The position numbers and the translations under genes are program-made. 32,720 nt of DNA. It comes from a virus. Shown in pieces: positions 6,595 through 14,334 of the stretch. Under the pieces are notes generated by a model. The model had not been told where the DNA came from, searched no databases, and saw only the letters and a program-made list of their open reading frames with translations. Where the stretch lies: IMG/VR virus record IMGVR_UViG_3300032293_002246, positions 1 to 32,720 of that record. One strand, written 5' to 3'. Every line of letters begins with the position of its first letter. Position 1 is the stretch's first letter.

Positions 6595-9308
6595 TGGCAT
6601 TATCTTACGACCCAACAACAAAAAAATGGAATGTAACACAAGAGAAAACAGATTATCAAACTGATTTTCCAACCAATTTAGAGGTGCCAGGCACTATAAA
6701 TCTTTGGGTAAAAACAAAACAAGTTCCTTATGTAATCAAAGGTCAGCAATACTACAACACCGTTGTTGAAGATACCGCCACTGGAACGACATCCCCTGGC
6801 GAAGGATGGGCCGCAGCAGGTTCTATCCCAAGGAGTAATATCAGTTTGCAAACCATTGCAAACCAACTAAATTCAACATTTGGAGCCCTTAGCCTCATAC
6901 CTCTTTCTGCTGCAAATCCTCTTTTAGGGAAAGCATCTGCAACCGCAGCAACATATGCTGCAAACGAACAAACTAACGCATTAAATACAACAAAAAATCA
7001 AGAAAATGCAGCGTTAAATACTGAAAACACAAATCGAAACAACGCCTATCAAACCGTACTCGGAGTCGCCAACTCTACAGCTGGCGGTGATTACGTCACT
7101 CAACGAGACCAAATTAGAAAACTCCAAGGCGTAAACGATGCAGAAAAAACAAGGCTAGAGGATTATTTCAAAGCGTTTTATACAACAGAAAAACTTCAGC
7201 CTTGGGATCCGAGCTTAGGTGCTAAACCTGCTTATGGCGACTTTGATCCCAAGTACTACAAGTCAATCAACCCGGCCCTGGAAGAAAAGTGGAAAGCTGC
7301 CGTTGCAAATGATGACATTGACATAACCCAACGATATTCAGAGGGCACGTATTACCTTCAACATTACACAATGCAGGGAAAACCTGCGGGCATGCGTGGT
7401 AATGCGGCAGAGGCAACAACAGCTGCCAACCAATACGTTGAACGTAAACCAACCGACAGTGACATTCAGGCAGTGCGTAGCATTCAGCTCGGTGTAAATA
7501 CTGATACACAAACCAGCCGACTCCTGGGAGTGCCACAAGTTGCTAGCGAATGGGAAAAAGCAAAATCAGGGGACACTTATTGGGCAGGCTTAGCAAAAGA
7601 AAAATTCCTGGACCCACAGAAACCAGATGAGTTTGCAGCATTGTTCCGTTTATCCCAGCGGCCGGAAGACAAACAAGTAAGTTTTAATTACAACTTGAAC
7701 GCCGGGTACGGTGTGACAGAGCTAGAAGACGCAATCACTCAGGCGGTAGGCGACAGAGCCACAGTCGACGCCAAGAAGTTTGGCGCACTAACGCAGAGTG
7801 TATTAAAAGATACAATTGCGGAAATGAAGAAGGCTAAAGGGAAAGAACAAATGCTAGGCCTTATGCAAGGCTTCTCCAGCTTTAGAGAGATTGTGGATAT
7901 AAATAAAGAAATCAGCAACAGTATCCTCGGAGATTCTGGCGTTGGCGGTATCCTTGCATTTACTTCTGGTAAATCATCACAAGAATCCCTGGAAAAAAGC
8001 CTGCAAAATATCACGGGTGTTAACAACAACGTTACGTACAACTGGCAACAATGGTTTGATAGTGAACTAAAGAAAAAATACGAACAAGACGTAGAGCTTG
8101 GCTACAGTACGGAAACCGCCAAAGATACGATCAAAGTTGAAGCACAGTTTGCAAGAGATTTCATAGACAAGTATCTGACGCCACGTTTTAATACGTCGCG
8201 TTCAATTAGTGAGTTCACCGAGTATCTTGACGTACGGCAGAAAGAACAAAACCCATTCCAAACGCAGGACATGCTTAACGCTGTTAGCCAAGTGGCGGAT
8301 TTGCGTGCAGGCGAATTCTTGTCACAAGTGCAAAATGCACCCGATCGTTTCTTCAATACTGATTTCTACTTTAACCCAACAGGTGACAAGGCAAGAACCG
8401 ACGCTTATTCACAGCAAGCTCAAGCAGTGGCAGAAGATTGGGAAAAAGCAAAAGCTGGTGATTCATACTGGGCAAGCCAGGCGTATCGCTTTGGTGTTGA
8501 TCCAAATGATAAAAAACAATTTGCACGCATGCATTTCCAGGTCAAAGGGAAGGGCATGGGTTACGACGCAGCAGAGGACATCTTGAATGCTGGTAAAGTG
8601 CAGGATGAAATTTATAACAAAATCTTGCCTGCACTTAAAGAGGAATCTTTAAAACAAGGAACAATCTTTGGTCAATTTATTACACCAGAAGAATTTGCTG
8701 ACGAGGTATTGAAAGGCCTGGATCCTAATGACAAAACTACCTGGCAGGAAGCACTAGACACAGTTGGCCTCAAAGATTTCCAGGGGAACATTGATGAGTT
8801 CAGGGATTTGGTATCTGAAACTTTACGCACGGGATCGGCGCAAACAATTAGGGAGCAGATCAAATACCTTAATGAAAAAGGTAAAAAACCAACGCAAAAA
8901 TTATTGGGCGTTGAATATATCGAACGGCCTGAAGATTACAAAACCGATTCAATTAAATCGGAAACACAACTATACAAAACGTTTCAGCAAGCTGGATACA
9001 AAGGAACGGAGGACGAATTCTATAAAGATGTATTCCCTGATACCGATAGGACCGAGCAACAGCTCCTTACCAAGGCAGGCACTGGCTCAGCTTTTGAAAT
9101 GAACAAGCTTGATTTCAGTGATCCATTTGCATCCCTTGGGACACTGCAAGGTTTCTTTGGTGATCAAGAAGATACTTCAGACGAAGACACTGCGGACAAG
9201 GAGAAAAGCATCTTCAACTTAGGATTGGATGATGAAGAAACAAACTACAAATCAAAAACAGGCAGTGACATTCTTGGTGAATTTACCTCTATGTTTAAAG
9301 GGTTCTGA
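6594..9308 (+). CDS. Large virion-type protein with an internal repeat, 904 aa
   Basis: The longest plus-strand gene in the window; it starts on the stop codon of the HNH gene and ends overlapping the next start. It is mostly predicted helical and charged, with a Gln/Asn/Ala-rich coiled-coil-like stretch near residues 115-160. A repeat is visible: VASEWEKAKSGDTYWAGLA near residue 316 and VAEDWEKAKAGDSYWASQA near residue 612, each followed by a similar DP..K..FA segment. The C-terminus is acidic. Size, helical content and location suggest an internal or ejection virion protein or a scaffold. No family is recognised. Confidence 0.75.
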   Translation: MALSYDPTTKKWNVTQEKTDYQTDFPTNLEVPGTINLWVKTKQVPYVIKGQQYYNTVVEDTATGTTSPGEGWAAAGSIPRSNISLQTIANQLNSTFGALSLIPLSAANPLLGKASATAATYAANEQTNALNTTKNQENAALNTENTNRNNAYQTVLGVANSTAGGDYVTQRDQIRKLQGVNDAEKTRLEDYFKAFYTTEKLQPWDPSLGAKPAYGDFDPKYYKSINPALEEKWKAAVANDDIDITQRYSEGTYYLQHYTMQGKPAGMRGNAAEATTAANQYVERKPTDSDIQAVRSIQLGVNTDTQTSRLLGVPQVASEWEKAKSGDTYWAGLAKEKFLDPQKPDEFAALFRLSQRPEDKQVSFNYNLNAGYGVTELEDAITQAVGDRATVDAKKFGALTQSVLKDTIAEMKKAKGKEQMLGLMQGFSSFREIVDINKEISNSILGDSGVGGILAFTSGKSSQESLEKSLQNITGVNNNVTYNWQQWFDSELKKKYEQDVELGYSTETAKDTIKVEAQFARDFIDKYLTPRFNTSRSISEFTEYLDVRQKEQNPFQTQDMLNAVSQVADLRAGEFLSQVQNAPDRFFNTDFYFNPTGDKARTDAYSQQAQAVAEDWEKAKAGDSYWASQAYRFGVDPNDKKQFARMHFQVKGKGMGYDAAEDILNAGKVQDEIYNKILPALKEESLKQGTIFGQFITPEEFADEVLKGLDPNDKTTWQEALDTVGLKDFQGNIDEFRDLVSETLRTGSAQTIREQIKYLNEKGKKPTQKLLGVEYIERPEDYKTDSIKSETQLYKTFQQAGYKGTEDEFYKDVFPDTDRTEQQLLTKAGTGSAFEMNKLDFSDPFASLGTLQGFFGDQEDTSDEDTADKEKSIFNLGLDDEETNYKSKTGSDILGEFTSMFKGF

Positions 9309-9607
9309 TGTCTGATAAACACCGGAAAGCAGCGAGCGCTGCACGTTTAGCAAAAGACAAAATGTCTTGCAACAAACCACGCCGTACTCCTGGGCATCCA
9401 ACAAAATCGCATGTGGTTAAAGCATGCAAGGGAGGAGAAGAAAAAATTGTACGGTTTGGCCAGCAGGGCGTTGAAGGTGCAGGGAAAAACCCAACTACAG
9501 AAAAAGACAAAGCTCGCAAAAAATCTTATTATGCGCGCCATAATGCGCAAGATTCAAATCCCGACATAATGTCGGCTAGGTATTGGAGCCACCGCGTAAA
9601 ATGGTGA
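9308..9607 (+). CDS. Conserved small basic phage protein, 99 aa
   Basis: The start overlaps the previous stop (TGATG). The C-terminal half, with IVRFGQQGVEG, then KKSYYARHNAQDSN and ARYWSHRVKW, matches a small family of unknown function often found near structural genes of tailed phages (the RFG ... RH ... ARYWS pattern). Two Cys in the N-terminal half and many Lys/Arg suggest nucleic-acid or zinc binding, but that is speculative. The family assignment rests on pattern memory. Confidence 0.7.
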   Translation: MSDKHRKAASAARLAKDKMSCNKPRRTPGHPTKSHVVKACKGGEEKIVRFGQQGVEGAGKNPTTEKDKARKKSYYARHNAQDSNPDIMSARYWSHRVKW

Positions 9608-9625
9608 CGCACCATTTGACTCCTC

Positions 9626-9751
9626 ATGGTAAAACCCAAGTCTTCTTCTGTTGTCAAACTTGAGTCTCGTCCTAAGAAGACTCGTCAAGGACAGGGCCAA
9701 CACTCACTTCCAAATCACGGTCGCAAGAAAACACGCGGACAAGGTAAATAA
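9626..9751 (+). CDS. Small Lys/Arg-rich phage protein, 41 aa
   Basis: ATG at 9626 opens a 41-codon frame beginning MVKPKSSSVVKLESRPKK, containing KTRQGQGQHS and ending NHGRKKTRGQGK. Small, very basic proteins with a TRQGQ ... RGQGK ending are common beside structural genes in marine phages. The start is 18 nt after the previous gene on the same strand. It may be a DNA-condensing or capsid-internal peptide; the function is unknown. Confidence 0.65.
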   Translation: MVKPKSSSVVKLESRPKKTRQGQGQHSLPNHGRKKTRGQGK

Positions 9752-9757
9752 ATTGTG

Positions 9758-9784
9758 TATGATTGGAAGTAACTAGCGTTACTT
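9758..9784 (+). promoter_or_regulatory. -10-like box plus inverted repeat before the endolysin gene
   Basis: TATGAT lies at 9758-9763. AAGTAAC (9767-9773) and GTTACTT (9778-9784) form a 7-bp inverted repeat with a TAGC spacer, ending 2 nt before the start codon. The repeat covers the expected transcription start and leader, so it could be an operator or an RNA hairpin limiting ribosome access. Confidence 0.4.
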
Positions 9785-9786
9785 TC

Positions 9787-10446
9787 ATGTCGGATCTTTC
9801 TGCTGCGCTTAATTTGATCCGTAAATATGAAGGCTTTAACGAACAAGCTTTCTCGGATCCATACACAGGGAAAGATCCGTACACCATTGGTTATGGCACA
9901 CAGTTTTATCCAGACGGTTCTCCGGTAAAACGTGGGCAACGCTGCAGTCCACAAAAAGCATTGGAGCTGTTGTTTCACGAAACAAATATCATTGACACCC
10001 AGCTGTTAAAGCTAAATCTAGGTCTTGATGACGGCATGCAGCAAGCGTTGGTTTCTTTTATCCACTCCATTGGCTGGGAACCTTTTCTCTACAGCGCAAT
10101 TATCGACTGCATTGAACAAGAAAATTACTGTGGCGCCGTAAAAGAAATAGGAAGCTGGATCTTTAATCCCGACCATCAAGTCGTAGGAAACTTGTTGGAT
10201 CGCCGCCGAGAAGAAATTAATCTTTTTCTTCGAGACGTTGATGCAAATCCCTGGTCATCTACCGAAGTGTTATTGACAGCGTTTCGCAATTACGCTGGAG
10301 CATTTCACCAGGTGCAAGCTATCCGCCGTCTTGAAGAGCTAATCAGTCCCTACATTCTTGCCGAATTTGCTAACCGGTTCTGCATTGATGAAAATCCTTG
10401 GGCGGATCTTTCGATCGAAGAAGCAGACCTTGCAACCAACAGCTAG
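9787..10446 (+). CDS. GH24 endolysin (T4-type lysozyme, muramidase)
   Basis: Start taken at ATG 9787 (MSDLSAALNL); an upstream TTG at 9763 would span the inverted repeat. Residues 8-40 contain LNLIRKYEGF, then AFSDPYTGKDPYTIGYGTQF: the Glu-Asp-Thr arrangement of GH24 lysozymes with Glu15, Asp24 and Thr33 in catalytic spacing. It would hydrolyse the MurNAc-GlcNAc bond of host peptidoglycan at lysis. There is no signal peptide, so a holin is needed; the 54-aa peptide at 18414 is one candidate. At 219 aa it is longer than T4 lysozyme, with extra helices at the C-terminus. Confidence 0.85.
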   Translation: MSDLSAALNLIRKYEGFNEQAFSDPYTGKDPYTIGYGTQFYPDGSPVKRGQRCSPQKALELLFHETNIIDTQLLKLNLGLDDGMQQALVSFIHSIGWEPFLYSAIIDCIEQENYCGAVKEIGSWIFNPDHQVVGNLLDRRREEINLFLRDVDANPWSSTEVLLTAFRNYAGAFHQVQAIRRLEELISPYILAEFANRFCIDENPWADLSIEEADLATNS

Positions 10447-10449
10447 CAT

Positions 10450-10455
10450 TAGAAT
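10450..10455 (+). promoter_or_regulatory. -10-like box of the NblA-like gene
   Basis: TAGAAT ends 9 nt before the ATG at 10465, so a standard initiation site would give a leader of only about 3 nt. No Shine-Dalgarno sequence lies between the box and the ATG. Confidence 0.4.
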
Positions 10456-10464
10456 AATTGCAAC

Positions 10465-10776
10465 ATGCAAATGAAGGCTGGAATGGAGAGGTCAGTCGAG
10501 CCCAGGGAGTTTGAACTTCCGCTAGAACTACAATTCTCCATGCGCAAAGCTGAGCTTGCTGCGCAGGAAATGACGTGGGAAGAATTGCTGTACACACTTT
10601 TAAACCTATACCACCAGCGCTTGATGGAGTGGTACGCAATCAAAGATATTCTCGCGGCAGAGAACATCTCAATTGACTTTGACATTCCCACAGATCTGGA
10701 ATTAGCAGAACTCGCCGCCGCTTGTGTTAGCGACGACGAGGATGACGAAGACGACGGTGAGCTTCAGCCCTTTTGA
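10465..10776 (+). CDS. nblA: NblA-like phycobilisome degradation adaptor, 103 aa
   Basis: Residues 17-63 (ELPLELQFSMRKAELAAQEM, then TWEELLYTLLNLYHQRLMEW, YAIKDIL) follow the NblA pattern: L-[ST/P]-[LV]-E-x-QF-x-[LIM]-[RQ] ... [MI]-[ST]-x-E-x-L ... L-Y-x-Q-x-M-x-E-x-x-x-K-x-x-L. NblA binds phycobilisome rods and delivers phycobiliproteins to Clp protease; homologues are known in cyanobacteria and in Microcystis phage Ma-LMM01. Typical NblA is about 60 aa. This one has a 16-residue N-terminal lead and a C-terminal tail ending in the acidic run SDDEDDEDDGE. It follows the endolysin gene with its own -10-like box. The family call rests on motif similarity. Confidence 0.66.
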   Translation: MQMKAGMERSVEPREFELPLELQFSMRKAELAAQEMTWEELLYTLLNLYHQRLMEWYAIKDILAAENISIDFDIPTDLELAELAAACVSDDEDDEDDGELQPF

Positions 10777-10994
10777 CATTCGTCCAAAATAATAAGGCGG
10801 TTGAGGTACCATTGTGCTTTCTTCAATGATTCTGTCCCGCCTTTATGCGACTCACGCCAGATATACTTCATGCAATTGGCCTTGCAATAACCACGGAATT
10901 CTTCGGTGGTTAAAGCCGCCTCAATTGCTTCGATGCACTCGATGCCCCCATCGGTGTAATGTGACGGATGATTGACCACATCCCCCTGGAGCAC
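10764..10994 (-). CDS. DUF3310-type nucleotide kinase-like phage protein, 76 aa
   Basis: VVNHPSHYTDGGIECIEAIE, then CKANCMKYIWRESHKGG and LKKAQWYLNRLI is the full signature of the small DUF3310 family, which is widespread in phages and of unknown function. I chose GTG at 10994, giving MLQGDVVNHPSHY, the usual family start. The same frame is open to ATG 11255, but that part overlaps the 113-aa gene in another frame. It is convergent with the NblA-like gene and overlaps it by 13 nt. Confidence 0.75.
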   Translation of the reverse strand: MLQGDVVNHPSHYTDGGIECIEAIEAALTTEEFRGYCKANCMKYIWRESHKGGTESLKKAQWYLNRLIILDECQKG

Positions 10995-11059
10995 AGGAGC
11001 TTCTTCTTTTGTTAGCCAGGGTACCGGGCAGATGCCGTCCTTGCAACCAGCGTCGTCTT

Positions 11060-11401
11060 CTACCGGCTTAAACCACGACGTTTGCGAGACTGTTCCAGCA
11101 TCTCCTCGTTGGGTCCCTCCAGGTCCAGCACTAACGCCCTGGGCTTCGGTGAGGCTCCCATCTGTAAGCCCTGCTCCATCGATGGGATGTACCCCGTCAT
11201 TCCAGGACGTTGCCCCTCTAGATGCAGCGGGTTCCTCTCCAGTCCTTGTTCGCATGCAACCAAGCCTCGGTTATACATATCTACCAATGGTACATCATTT
11301 GTCTCGTTGTCGAGGGGTGCACCAAAATCTTCTTCACCGAGGCAGCGGCACTTCACCTCATCCTGGATGAAACTATCTAAGAAACCTGCAACGCCATGCA
11401 T
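11060..11401 (-). CDS. Hypothetical protein, 113 aa
   Basis: ATG at 11401 opens a frame with balanced composition and a typical basic phage-protein end, EEMLEQSRKRRGLSR. It is preferred over the overlapping frame (11063-11255), whose translation is low-complexity Gly/Thr/Ser. It is divergent from the gene starting at 11443 and upstream of the DUF3310 gene on the same strand. No domain is recognised. Confidence 0.6.
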   Translation of the reverse strand: MHGVAGFLDSFIQDEVKCRCLGEEDFGAPLDNETNDVPLVDMYNRGLVACEQGLERNPLHLEGQRPGMTGYIPSMEQGLQMGASPKPRALVLDLEGPNEEMLEQSRKRRGLSR

Positions 11402-11430
11402 GGCGGATACCCTGGTTGATTTACTCCTTC

Positions 11431-11442
11431 TACAATGATACT
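11431..11442 (+). promoter_or_regulatory. -10-like box abutting a start codon
   Basis: TACAAT (11431-11436) ends 6 nt before the ATG at 11443, the distance at which transcription normally initiates. The mRNA would be leaderless. Confidence 0.4.
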
Positions 11443-11814
11443 ATGGCAAAATTCTTTGACTCCACCTACGATCCAACCCTTGACGCTGGTACGTCTGGAG
11501 CCGAAGTCTCAGACCTAAATCCAGAACAGGCGTACGATACGGACTTACGTCGATTTCCTGCGGAAGATCGGCAAGCTGTTGAATCTGTAAATGATAATCA
11601 AAACCGTGTAGGTAAATTCATAAGAGCAGCTAAAACCGCTGGAGCGTACAGAGTCAGGGCTGGTATTGCTGAACCAACCATCCGTGGTAAAACACCACGA
11701 TCAGAAGCAACAATCGATGGTGTCACACTGCCCAGCATGGGAGATTCTGGTGGGCGTGCCGGAAGTACCGGTTACGCCCGTAAACCACAACCAAGTTTTG
11801 GTAAGCAGTTTTAG
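11443..11814 (+). CDS. Hypothetical protein, 123 aa
   Basis: Start taken at ATG 11443 (MAKFFDSTYDPT), directly after a -10-like box. The N-terminal half is acidic and the C-terminal half basic and Gly/Arg-rich, ending KPQPSFGKQF. No domain is recognised; the composition suits a virion-associated or disordered protein. Its stop overlaps the stop of the convergent dCTP deaminase gene (shared TTAG). Confidence 0.65.
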   Translation: MAKFFDSTYDPTLDAGTSGAEVSDLNPEQAYDTDLRRFPAEDRQAVESVNDNQNRVGKFIRAAKTAGAYRVRAGIAEPTIRGKTPRSEATIDGVTLPSMGDSGGRAGSTGYARKPQPSFGKQF

Positions 11815-12398
11815 ACCTGGGAGAACACTACGTTACTTGGTTGATCTTGATACTTGCCCTTACGGTCCTGGTAAGTAACTTCACAAGGATTTCCTGAGTG
11901 GAACAAAAGTTGCGTGATACCTTCATTCGCATAAATGCGATTGAACAGGCCAGTGCAATTACTGATCTCAAGCGTAAGGTAACCCTCCCAACCAGCTTCG
12001 GCAGGTGTGATGTTAACCATAATCCCCGATCGGGCATACGTAGATTTGCCGACAGCTACCACGCTGATGTTGCCTGGTAACTTCAGACGTTCATAAGCAA
12101 CGCCAAGACAATATCCATACGGAGGCAGCAGGAAGTATTGACCACGTTCGTCCTCCTGAAGATCGGCTGGCTTCAGAATGTCAGGATCAAAGTCCTTTGG
12201 ATCGCAATCCCCAGCTTGCACACGGCCAAAAATCAGACATTGACTTGGAGACAAACGAATGTCATATCCGTATGAGCTGAGGCCATAGCTCAGAAGTTTC
12301 CGTCCATTTTCCTTGCTGACCAGGTGATCGACAAATGGATCGATCATGCCATTTTCAAGTGCTTGCTCGCGAATTTCCCAGTCTGCAAGGATGCTCAT
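11811..12398 (-). CDS. dcd: dCTP deaminase
   Basis: It deaminates dCTP to dUTP, the precursor route to dTTP, helping phage DNA synthesis and base balance. The full-length 195-aa protein carries the family landmarks SSYGYDIRL (about 41-49), GKSTYARSGI (117-126) and TPAEAGWEGYLTLEISN (131-147). The catalytic Glu in AGWEG is residue 138, the same number as in the E. coli enzyme. No extra dUTPase domain is visible, so it appears monofunctional. It is the last gene of the minus-strand operon from 14283, with its own -10-like box TATACT at 12424-12419. Confidence 0.93.
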   Translation of the reverse strand: MSILADWEIREQALENGMIDPFVDHLVSKENGRKLLSYGLSSYGYDIRLSPSQCLIFGRVQAGDCDPKDFDPDILKPADLQEDERGQYFLLPPYGYCLGVAYERLKLPGNISVVAVGKSTYARSGIMVNITPAEAGWEGYLTLEISNCTGLFNRIYANEGITQLLFHSGNPCEVTYQDRKGKYQDQPSNVVFSQV

Positions 12399-12418
12399 AA
12401 TTCCTTCTAATCCTTTTC

Positions 12419-12424
12419 AGTATA
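12419..12424 (-). promoter_or_regulatory. -10-like box before the dCTP deaminase gene
   Basis: TATACT on the minus strand, 20 nt before the start codon, followed by AAGGATTAGAAGGAATT which offers a ribosome binding site. It lies in the 32-nt gap after the Dam-like gene and could boost the deaminase separately. Confidence 0.4.
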
Positions 12425-12430
12425 AGGAAA

Positions 12431-13018
12431 TCAACAGAGGATGAGCCCCCTTGGTTCGTAGATATCCTTAAATCGCTCAATGGCTTTTTCCGTATCAGAC
12501 ATCGGCGGCAGGTAAACCAAGAAGGATGTACAGGTTTTGTGATTGGCTACCCCCGTACTTTTGCGCACCGTTAGCGTCGGCGGTGTGCGCAAAATGCACA
12601 TAGGAAAATCAAAAATCTTAAACTCGTAACGAATCATGTCTGGGCAGTTGGTGAAATACAAGCCCTGACTTATCTCTCTTGCGAGCCAGCTTTTGTACAT
12701 CTTGCGGAACCACACCGCATGTGATGACGCCAAAGTCGGAGAAGAAGACCTGGTCATCTTCCAACGATCATTCTTTTTATCCCAGAAGTAAGCACCGCTG
12801 GGAGGAAACAAATAAACCTTGCCATGCCACGGTTGGCAATTGAGACCGTCATCGGAAGGAGTGTAATACTCCTTTGCCTCTACCCTTTCGTTTGCAAAAT
12901 CAGAACTTGCGACATCAAGATCAATTCCTTCCAGGACCGCATGTGCTGCCGAGATTAAGTCCGGACTTGTAATAAGTTCACGATCTTCGGCATGCGCTTT
13001 GACGTTTTCAATTCCCAT
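12431..13018 (-). CDS. Dam-like (PF05869-type) DNA adenine methyltransferase homologue with altered motif
   Basis: ITSPDLISAAHAVLEGIDLD, then VASSDFANERVEAKEYYTP and DDGLNCQPWHGKVYLFPPSG follows the order of the phage N6-adenine methyltransferase family: a host-like IDLDxAS motif, a YYT..DDGL..W segment and the catalytic tetrad. However, the tetrad position reads FPPSG where DPPY or NPPY is expected, so catalysis is doubtful. CTSFLVYLPP near the C-terminus also fits the family. Length is 195 aa. The start overlaps the upstream gene stop (TAATG). It may be a lapsed or repurposed methyltransferase. Confidence 0.65.
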   Translation of the reverse strand: MGIENVKAHAEDRELITSPDLISAAHAVLEGIDLDVASSDFANERVEAKEYYTPSDDGLNCQPWHGKVYLFPPSGAYFWDKKNDRWKMTRSSSPTLASSHAVWFRKMYKSWLAREISQGLYFTNCPDMIRYEFKIFDFPMCILRTPPTLTVRKSTGVANHKTCTSFLVYLPPMSDTEKAIERFKDIYEPRGLILC

Positions 13019-13404
13019 TAGTTTTCCGACACCTTGTTGTAATCAACTTCCAGGTAACGCATGCCCTGTGCATCGTTAATGATGTATCCAGCTTTTTCCG
13101 TTGGATCAATCTTTTGAGCGGCCCCAAGAATCCGCCTAAATGTCTCAGCCATGTCGCCATCATTGTTACGCTCGCACTCCTCCTGGGCTGCGTGCATCTC
13201 CTTGAGTGTCAAAAAAAACATTGTGCGATCAACAGTATCAGGCTGAAACACCATCACTCCTGGACCTTCGCACTCCCACATTTTGAAGTAGTGCTGCCCC
13301 ATATCACCAAGGATCAGCTTTAGTGTGGCATCGAGCATCCGTACTTTCGTCTGGTCTAACTCAGGCCCAACGACAGATGCAATCAGTTGTTCACGACGAT
13401 TCAT
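13018..13404 (-). CDS. Hypothetical protein, 128 aa
   Basis: Third gene of the minus-strand operon; it overlaps the upstream gene by 14 nt and the downstream one by 1 nt, so translation is probably coupled. The protein is helical and acidic with many Met, ending GMRYLEVDYNKVSEN. No domain is recognised. Operon position between an HTH protein and nucleotide/DNA-modification genes suggests an early function. Confidence 0.7.
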   Translation of the reverse strand: MNRREQLIASVVGPELDQTKVRMLDATLKLILGDMGQHYFKMWECEGPGVMVFQPDTVDRTMFFLTLKEMHAAQEECERNNDGDMAETFRRILGAAQKIDPTEKAGYIINDAQGMRYLEVDYNKVSEN

Positions 13405-13858
13405 TTTTAATCAATCCTTGTTTTGTTAATGCTTCCAACAGTTTATTTGTTGGCTTGTACAAGACGACCATCTTGCCTAGGATACCGCGTTTTTTGACGA
13501 GGCGTCCATTGTCATCTTTAAGTTTTTCAAATTCGCCAGACCTAATCAGATACTCAGCCACACATCGGAGTCTTCGTTTAAGCGGCAACTCAGCTTGTGG
13601 GAATTTGCCGCAGATCGTATCAGGTATTAAATCCTGGAACGCAAGACGCAATCTATTGGCAAGTGTCATGCCAAAGTTCGCATCTTCTTCTTCGTAATTT
13701 TTTAAGTTTTCCAAGTATCTTTGCAGGCACCCGTCGTCAAAAGATCCTTCAGGCGGCAAAAACATTTCCACTTGATTTGCAAGGGATTCCGGAAGTGACT
13801 CCCTGTAATTCTCCAGGGTCACAACCTGGATCTCAACCCCGCTAAATCTGTGTGGCAT
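13391..13858 (-). CDS. Hypothetical protein, 155 aa, possible winged-helix C-terminus
   Basis: It overlaps the upstream HTH gene stop by 1 nt (TAATG). The middle is acidic and helical. The C-terminal 60 residues (RRLRCVAEYLIRSGEFEKLK, then GILGKMVVLYKPTNKLLEALTKQGLI) alternate helices and a beta-hairpin as in winged-helix domains. DNA binding is therefore possible but not established. Confidence 0.65.
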   Translation of the reverse strand: MPHRFSGVEIQVVTLENYRESLPESLANQVEMFLPPEGSFDDGCLQRYLENLKNYEEEDANFGMTLANRLRLAFQDLIPDTICGKFPQAELPLKRRLRCVAEYLIRSGEFEKLKDDNGRLVKKRGILGKMVVLYKPTNKLLEALTKQGLIKNESS

Positions 13859-14283
13859 TACTTGATACGATCCGGACTGGTCGGCATGTACATTTTTAAA
13901 GACCTATTATCAGTACCAATAAAATCCCGGAAATCGCTTTTGCGAGTCTTGCAAAATTGTTGGATCACCTGATTCCAAGGGATGCGAATCACTGCTTTGC
14001 GACTTGGGTCAGGCGAAATGTTGATGTAGTGCACGCCTTCAACCCAACCTTTATCAGGCGTTTTGCGTCCTATTGATACCCAGTTTCTAATCGTCTGGTC
14101 AGATACGCCCAGGCGTTTGGCGCACTCCTCAGTAGATACGTATTCATCTGCGTAGATCTGAGGATTCAAAACGTTTGTTTCTTCTTCCCCATAACGGCTG
14201 TGCCACATAGACGACAAGATATTGCGGATGCCTTTAAGCTCTGACGCAATATCTTCCAATCCTTTTCTTAGTCCGTAATTCAT
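13858..14283 (-). CDS. HTH (MerR/excisionase-type) regulator, 141 aa
   Basis: Residues 47-70 (YVSTEECAKRLGVSDQTIRN) form an HTH_17-type helix-turn-helix, followed by a wing containing GVHYINISPDPSRKAVIRIPW, the GxHY..(P).SR pattern shared with the 72-aa protein at 5869-6087. A helical N-terminal extension (1-45) could dimerise. It heads the five-gene minus-strand operon and is divergent from the gene at 14335, so it may regulate one or both directions. Confidence 0.75.
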   Translation of the reverse strand: MNYGLRKGLEDIASELKGIRNILSSMWHSRYGEEETNVLNPQIYADEYVSTEECAKRLGVSDQTIRNWVSIGRKTPDKGWVEGVHYINISPDPSRKAVIRIPWNQVIQQFCKTRKSDFRDFIGTDNRSLKMYMPTSPDRIK

Positions 14284-14297
14284 ACCAACAAATCCTC

Positions 14298-14303
14298 TCT
14301 ATA
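14298..14303 (-). promoter_or_regulatory. -10-like box of the HTH-led operon
   Basis: TATAGA on the minus strand 15 nt before ATG 14283, followed by GAGAGGATTT as a likely ribosome binding site. The 51-nt divergent gap must also hold the promoter of the gene at 14335. Confidence 0.35.
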
Positions 14304-14334
14304 GATGCTAGTGTATGGGAAAAGATTTTGCATC

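Noticed and set aside
11082-11438. Plus-strand open frames opposite the 113-aa gene
   Set aside because: Ser/Pro/Cys-rich low-quality translations, antisense to a better frame.
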